This document shows, in pieces, positions 25,001 through 28,199 of a stretch of 28,199 bases of DNA. Each line of letters begins with the position of its first letter. Position 1 is the stretch's first letter. A program made the position numbers and the translations under genes. The stretch is from an uncultured Eubacteriaceae bacterium (GTDB lineage Bacteria; Bacillota; Clostridia; Eubacteriales; Eubacteriaceae): contig CANQOZ010000004.1 of the NCBI GenBank assembly GCA_947625585.1, positions 1 to 28,199 of the forward strand, written 5' to 3'. A model generated the notes under the pieces. The model saw only the letters and a list, made by a program, of their open reading frames with translations, was not told where the DNA came from and did no database searches.

Positions 25001-25564
25001 CCTAAAAGATTCGATTAATCTTTTTAAATCTTCATTCGTAACTGTACCACCATATAGATTGATTAACTCAACAAAGTTTTTTGTTGTATCATCTGGTTCA
25101 GTTTCATGTTTTGTAAATAATTCTTCAAAAACTTCATCTAGCGCTTGGGCAACTATTAATTCACCTTCAGCCTTATCTACAATTCGAAAGTTTGGATCAA
25201 TTCCTAAAACTTGAAAGTAGCGTTTTATCATTGACTGAGCAAAGGAGTGAATAGTGGAAATCTGGGCATCAGTTAAATAATTAATTTGATCAATTATTTC
25301 TTCTTCTTTAAGCTTACTATTATTTTCCTTTAAAGAATTAAACAAGTTCTGTTTAAAACGCTGTTTCATCTCCGTAGCTGCAGCTCTTGTGAAAGTTAAT
25401 ACTAATAAGTTTGTACAATTGACACCATCGTTTAGAACTAATTCCTTTAACCTTTCTGTTAAAAGTGCAGTTTTACCAGAACCAGCAGCAGCTGAGACTA
25501 AAACGTTCTTTCCCCTAATGTCAATTGCTCTTTGTTGATCTTCAGTCCACTTGAAATCACTCAT
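22076..25564 (-). CDS. addA: AddA, helicase-nuclease subunit of AddAB
   Basis: UvrD-family ATP-dependent helicase fused to a RecB-type nuclease; with AddB it resects double-strand breaks up to a Chi site for RecA loading. It is 1162 residues. Seen in order: FKWTEDQQRAI, Walker A SAAAGSGKT (24-32), FTRAAATEMKQR, Walker B YLDEAQDTN, QSIYRFRNADP, LNQNFRSRPEI, IHKSKGLEFPVVF, and LLYVAMTRAEDQLYLV. The C-terminal nuclease has D1094 (GIIDL), then D1107 and K1109 in IDFKTDR, and QLNLYEKAL. All catalytic nuclease residues are retained. The ATG overlaps the addB stop region by 8 nt, so translation is probably coupled. Confidence 0.97.
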   Translation of the reverse strand: MSDFKWTEDQQRAIDIRGKNVLVSAAAGSGKTALLTERLKELVLNDGVNCTNLLVLTFTRAAATEMKQRFKQNLFNSLKENNSKLKEEEIIDQINYLTDAQISTIHSFAQSMIKRYFQVLGIDPNFRIVDKAEGELIVAQALDEVFEELFTKHETEPDDTTKNFVELINLYGGTVTNEDLKRLIESFRGFLLTLIDPDEWMSTILEKFSEVNEENFYDSLLLKPLFDSMWSKMNTAAEAYKTISKEFPNINGWKDTAAGKKQLIKELDWFDDFSNIKDNKTFIEQLKIFPQGSVIFPKSGGELSKELSQIRGKKTSNSLYSQICSVAEIAKKYDIQSEYFKTKELTRLLKNLFDLSKLVNERINFKKRERNVLDFNDLEHFLFELLKDENIRQDIQGQYRYIYLDEAQDTNGIQEAILEKIKKGNNRFIVGDIKQSIYRFRNADPTILIEKYHTFDKDENSELVLLNQNFRSRPEIIDAINSIFERLMTEKLGEIEYNDEAKLVATRESNSVRPEINIIELDKFDDRDQIQALYIAEKIKELRKQGINYSDIAILYRTVNKTAEKILRVLAEEGIPTRFEGDGIAVNTREIDTFLKLLQLIDNHKQDIPLLSIMNLPIFGFTLDEQSQIRMTYPETPYFYQAVEAYMEEQDNDLADKLKKFYEKLDKYREESKHIEIDDFIWDLMLDSGIYNYFGNMEGGVERKANLRLLLERTKSYKESSLKGITSFLEFVKNLEKNGQSLDTGNVSSDTDDVVKVMSIHKSKGLEFPVVFVADLNKAFKRVSTSNFLFHKDSFFGGKYAELKDGILVKSDTILEESIKTLLTNEQLSEELRLLYVAMTRAEDQLYLVGASKNLSKDKGNWSDGDNPEQLLNSNSMLEWIMRAINSSPDYNPQTLKTDSWDIHLLTSKQIKEGINGNVEVEVIKDEDYYQLKEQIYKQMDKEEPKTVNNKPMKLSVSRVKHQEISEDEPIELVSLEENKTGFSPLEIGTATHKVMQQIDFNKVLESNNLEDAITNEIARIAEDGYIPVEIIPDLDPSEVLYYLNSEIGQRFIKALKEDPDNILKEFPFLYDTDINEVYDYGLNRPVELSGIIDLCFLEDGEWILIDFKTDRFRGEKQWENTRREYATQLNLYEKALSDLTGINVKEKHLVLLNQKRDELIA

Positions 25565-28199
25565 TATCAGCTTCCTCTTCTACTATTTCAAAGAAGTCAT
25601 TCTTAGACAATTGTGACCTGTCACGATAATCAAATTCATTACAGTTCGGGTCAAATTTACATATAGAATTAAATGAACAAAAAGTACAGCTTTCAGCTTT
25701 ATTTTCAATAACAACAGGATTAATGTTAATTTTTCCACTAGCTAAATCTGAAGATAAATCTTTTAAAACTTTATTTGAGTATTCTAAGAGTGAGTCAAAT
25801 TCTTCTGAACTTAACATATTTAAGCTATCTTTCTTACCACCTTTAGTTTCTTTTGATTTATTTTCGTTAGTTGCTATACCAGATAATCTATACTTTGTCT
25901 GAAGTGTTGTATAAAATTCGTCATCAGAACCAAAATCAGTCGCTTTTAAATGTTCCGTTATTGTTCTAAAATAATAGGCTCCCTCAGCTTTTAAATCTTT
26001 ATTTTCGGAATTTAACATTTTAACAGCTTGTATTAAATAGATAGCAAGTTGAAGTGATCTCCCATAAAGAATATCAACATATTTTAAATTCTTACCTCTT
26101 GTTTTATAATCAATAACTCTAACTTGATTATTCGCTTCATCAACATCGATCCTGTCAATCCTACCTTCTATAACAAAGTTATCCGAGAAACTTTCTCTGA
26201 AAAATTCCTCTAGTTTAACTGGAACAAAGTTTGAATCTTCTAGTTGTAGAAGTAAGACTTTAACAGCTACCATACAAACTTGTTTTATTTTTTCAATAAG
26301 ATATCTTGAATTAGCAGTATGGAAATAGCGCTTAAACACATCTAGTTTTAGAACTTCATTAAAGATCTTGTTAAATTCTGTTTGAAAATTATTTTGATTT
26401 TCTACTAATTTATTAACTTTATCTTTAAAAATTCCACTATTACGTTTTGATTCATCTATTAGATCCGACAAAAACAGATTAAATACTTCATGAATAATAA
26501 TCCCAGTATCTATGTTAGTGACTTCGTATTCTTGTCTCTCTTGAGGATGGATCCCATAATTTAAAAAATGTTTAAAAGCACAATCAGCATAATTTTCAAG
26601 TCTAGAAACACTAACATGCTGCATATTATCTCTAGACTGAAATAATTCGAAGGCATCAGTTTCTCTTAAAACATCATCTAACTTAACATAGGATCTTTCA
26701 ATTCTCTGATTTGCTTCTATTTCTGGGTGTTCACTGTACCATTCTTCTAAAATACTTCTGATTTGATCATATTTCTCATGAGTAGCTAGACTTTCTAAAA
26801 TAATATTGGCTCTTTCAGGAGTTAATAAACTGTAATATGGTTTATTACCTCTTTTAATTCCTTCCCCAAAGATATCTAGCAATACATCAACATATCGAGA
26901 CTTAAAACTTTCACTACCATCCATATCGTATAAATGATAAGTAAAACTTACCTTCTCGGAAGCTTTACTTAATAAAACATAGAATTTTGATTCTTCTAAG
27001 TTATATTCAAAGTGATTGTTTTTAATGCTATCAAAACCTAGATCTAAAACCTTAGACAATTGGTCACGATCATAATCAGAAAGTAATGAATTATTTCCTG
27101 AACCTTTTGGGAACATACCTTCATTTAATCCAAGAAAATAGATGCATTTGGTTTCAGGTAAAATTGCTCTATCAAGTGAGGAAATAATAACAGCTTCATC
27201 ATCTTCAGGAATAACACCTACCGTATAACTCGTTATTCCAGATTTTAAAACTGTAATAAAATCATTTAGAGTTGTCTCTTCACTACCAAGAGCTTCTTCA
27301 ATTTGTCTTAAGATTTCAACTAATATATTCCAAATTTGTCTGTATCTTAATGAAAGTTCTAACTCTCCCTTTTCAGACATATCATCAGCTAATCTCTCTA
27401 AATTATCCTGAGCCTTGATTTTAGTTAAAAACTCTTCTAATAATTTAATCCACTCAGAATAAGTTAACGATAATTTTTTATTTAAAACAAAGTCGCTTAA
27501 ATTAGCCATAAATTTCTGTCTAACTTGGTTAACAATATGATCTTCGCTTAAATCCTCTTCTTCTAACTGCCATGAAAATGGAACTCTTTTAAAAGGTGAT
27601 TTCCACTCCCAGTCCCTTACTCCGGCTTCGATAACATAATTTTCTAATAATTCAGCTTCATCATATGAAAAACCTGAAAATTCACTTTTAATAAAAGTTA
27701 AAACATCTGCTTTATTAAAGTTGGAATTGACAGCATCGAGAGCAGAAAGAATAGATTGAATAAAATGGTTATCAATTACCTTATGGTTCTCGTCAAAAAA
27801 CGTTGGAATTTTAAACTGGGAGAAAATTCGATTAACAATAGAATCATATGTTTCAGGAGAATTGGATATAACAGCAATTTGTGAGAATGGAACACCTCTT
27901 AAGTTGTCTTCTAAGACAGATTGAGCAACAAGTTTAACTTCATCCCATGGATCCTTTTGCTCATACAAAAATACATTTGGACTGTTGCCATTAAAAATTT
28001 TTGGGTTGTAAGAAAATAGTCCATTAGCTAAATAATTTAGGGAATCATTACGCTCTTTTAACTTTAACCTCTTTATTTTAATGCTTCCACCATAATCTTT
28101 AGCTAATTTTTCAAATAGTCTAATTGTACTGTTTTGAATCTTAAAAGCAGAGCTGTCTGTGGCAGTAAGATCCTGGTCTGTAGTTAATGCTATATCAAC
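25557..28199 (-). CDS. addB: AddB, nuclease subunit of AddAB with iron-sulfur cysteines, 5' end outside window
   Basis: The frame is open from the right edge (28199) to the stop at 25557, 880 residues. A TTG at 27968 is an internal Leu codon, because 77 further sense codons precede it in frame. The visible part covers much of the inactivated helicase-like region and the C-terminal nuclease: EGRIDRIDVDE and VIDYKT give fragment residues D682, D697 and K699, with YGRSLQLAIYLI. Four cysteines of the Fe-S staple are present: C540 (YADCAF), then C838, C841 and C847 (CTFCSFNSIC). The spacing matches Bacillus AddB (C801, C1121, C1124, C1130), so about 280 N-terminal residues are missing. Fe-S AddB argues against a streptococcal RexB. 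Confidence 0.95.
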   Translation of the reverse strand, partial: VDIALTTDQDLTATDSSAFKIQNSTIRLFEKLAKDYGGSIKIKRLKLKERNDSLNYLANGLFSYNPKIFNGNSPNVFLYEQKDPWDEVKLVAQSVLEDNLRGVPFSQIAVISNSPETYDSIVNRIFSQFKIPTFFDENHKVIDNHFIQSILSALDAVNSNFNKADVLTFIKSEFSGFSYDEAELLENYVIEAGVRDWEWKSPFKRVPFSWQLEEEDLSEDHIVNQVRQKFMANLSDFVLNKKLSLTYSEWIKLLEEFLTKIKAQDNLERLADDMSEKGELELSLRYRQIWNILVEILRQIEEALGSEETTLNDFITVLKSGITSYTVGVIPEDDEAVIISSLDRAILPETKCIYFLGLNEGMFPKGSGNNSLLSDYDRDQLSKVLDLGFDSIKNNHFEYNLEESKFYVLLSKASEKVSFTYHLYDMDGSESFKSRYVDVLLDIFGEGIKRGNKPYYSLLTPERANIILESLATHEKYDQIRSILEEWYSEHPEIEANQRIERSYVKLDDVLRETDAFELFQSRDNMQHVSVSRLENYADCAFKHFLNYGIHPQERQEYEVTNIDTGIIIHEVFNLFLSDLIDESKRNSGIFKDKVNKLVENQNNFQTEFNKIFNEVLKLDVFKRYFHTANSRYLIEKIKQVCMVAVKVLLLQLEDSNFVPVKLEEFFRESFSDNFVIEGRIDRIDVDEANNQVRVIDYKTRGKNLKYVDILYGRSLQLAIYLIQAVKMLNSENKDLKAEGAYYFRTITEHLKATDFGSDDEFYTTLQTKYRLSGIATNENKSKETKGGKKDSLNMLSSEEFDSLLEYSNKVLKDLSSDLASGKININPVVIENKAESCTFCSFNSICKFDPNCNEFDYRDRSQLSKNDFFEIVEEEADNE

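Noticed and set aside
27966..27968. TTG as a start codon for AddB
   Set aside because: The frame stays open to the right edge and AddB needs about 280 more N-terminal residues beyond the window, so this is an internal Leu codon.
1..28199. CRISPR arrays, tRNA/rRNA genes, insertion sequences, prophage or defence islands
   Set aside because: No spaced direct repeats, cloverleaf-like segments, transposase motifs or phage proteins were seen on either strand.

Overview
This is an AT-rich (by eye about one-third GC) chromosomal segment from a low-GC Gram-positive bacterium. Gene content and order fit the Firmicutes. The spoVG-glmU-prs-pth ... mfd-prsA-flippase-mazG-hup-rqcP-divIC order is a rearranged version of the Bacillus/Clostridium spoVG-to-divIC neighbourhood. 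A PrsA-type foldase, an HU gene between mazG and rqcP, and an AddB with iron-sulfur cysteines point to an anaerobic clostridial or tissierellial lineage rather than a lactic acid bacterium. A bile-salt-hydrolase-type gene at the left edge suggests an animal or gut host. spoVT, yabP and yabQ are absent from their usual places, which hints at a non-sporulating organism. Genus cannot be fixed from this window.

Layout. 1-2816 (+): 3' part of a choloylglycine hydrolase gene, an aldo/keto reductase and a flavin-reductase-like flavoprotein. 2815-13727 (-): a tightly packed block read from right to left as mfd, prsA, flippase, mazG, hup, rqcP, divIC, ppx and an HGSNAT/DUF1624-type membrane acyltransferase. 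Most junctions are overlaps of 1-8 nt or short gaps. 13728-14167: a 440-bp divergent regulatory region with a perfect catabolite-responsive element, a second dyad and a strong promoter. 14168-16066 (+): a 632-residue polytopic membrane protein, possibly a GT-C-type glycosyltransferase, set between pth and mfd and ending flush against pth. 16067-19430 (-): spoVG, glmU, prs, pth. 19431-19885: divergent regulatory region. 19886-21349 (+): murC and its terminator. 21377-21942 (+): a decayed GNAT acetyltransferase gene and a further coding relic. 22076-28199 (-): addA and the 3' three quarters of addB.

The genes are mostly housekeeping. Envelope growth and division is represented by GlmU, MurC, the flippase, PrsA and DivIC. 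Nucleotide supply and clean-up is represented by Prs, MazG and Ppx. Translation quality control is represented by Pth and RqcP. DNA repair and nucleoid structure are represented by Mfd, AddAB and HU. I saw no CRISPR array, tRNA, rRNA, insertion sequence or prophage gene.

The main points of interest are regulatory or degenerative: two copies of a 21-bp CcpA-like operator; a promoter whose 17-bp spacer is exactly a perfect palindrome; a terminator that runs into the rqcP start codon; the inserted membrane-protein gene; and a GNAT pseudogene with separate lesions. I found no evidence for a new multi-gene system.
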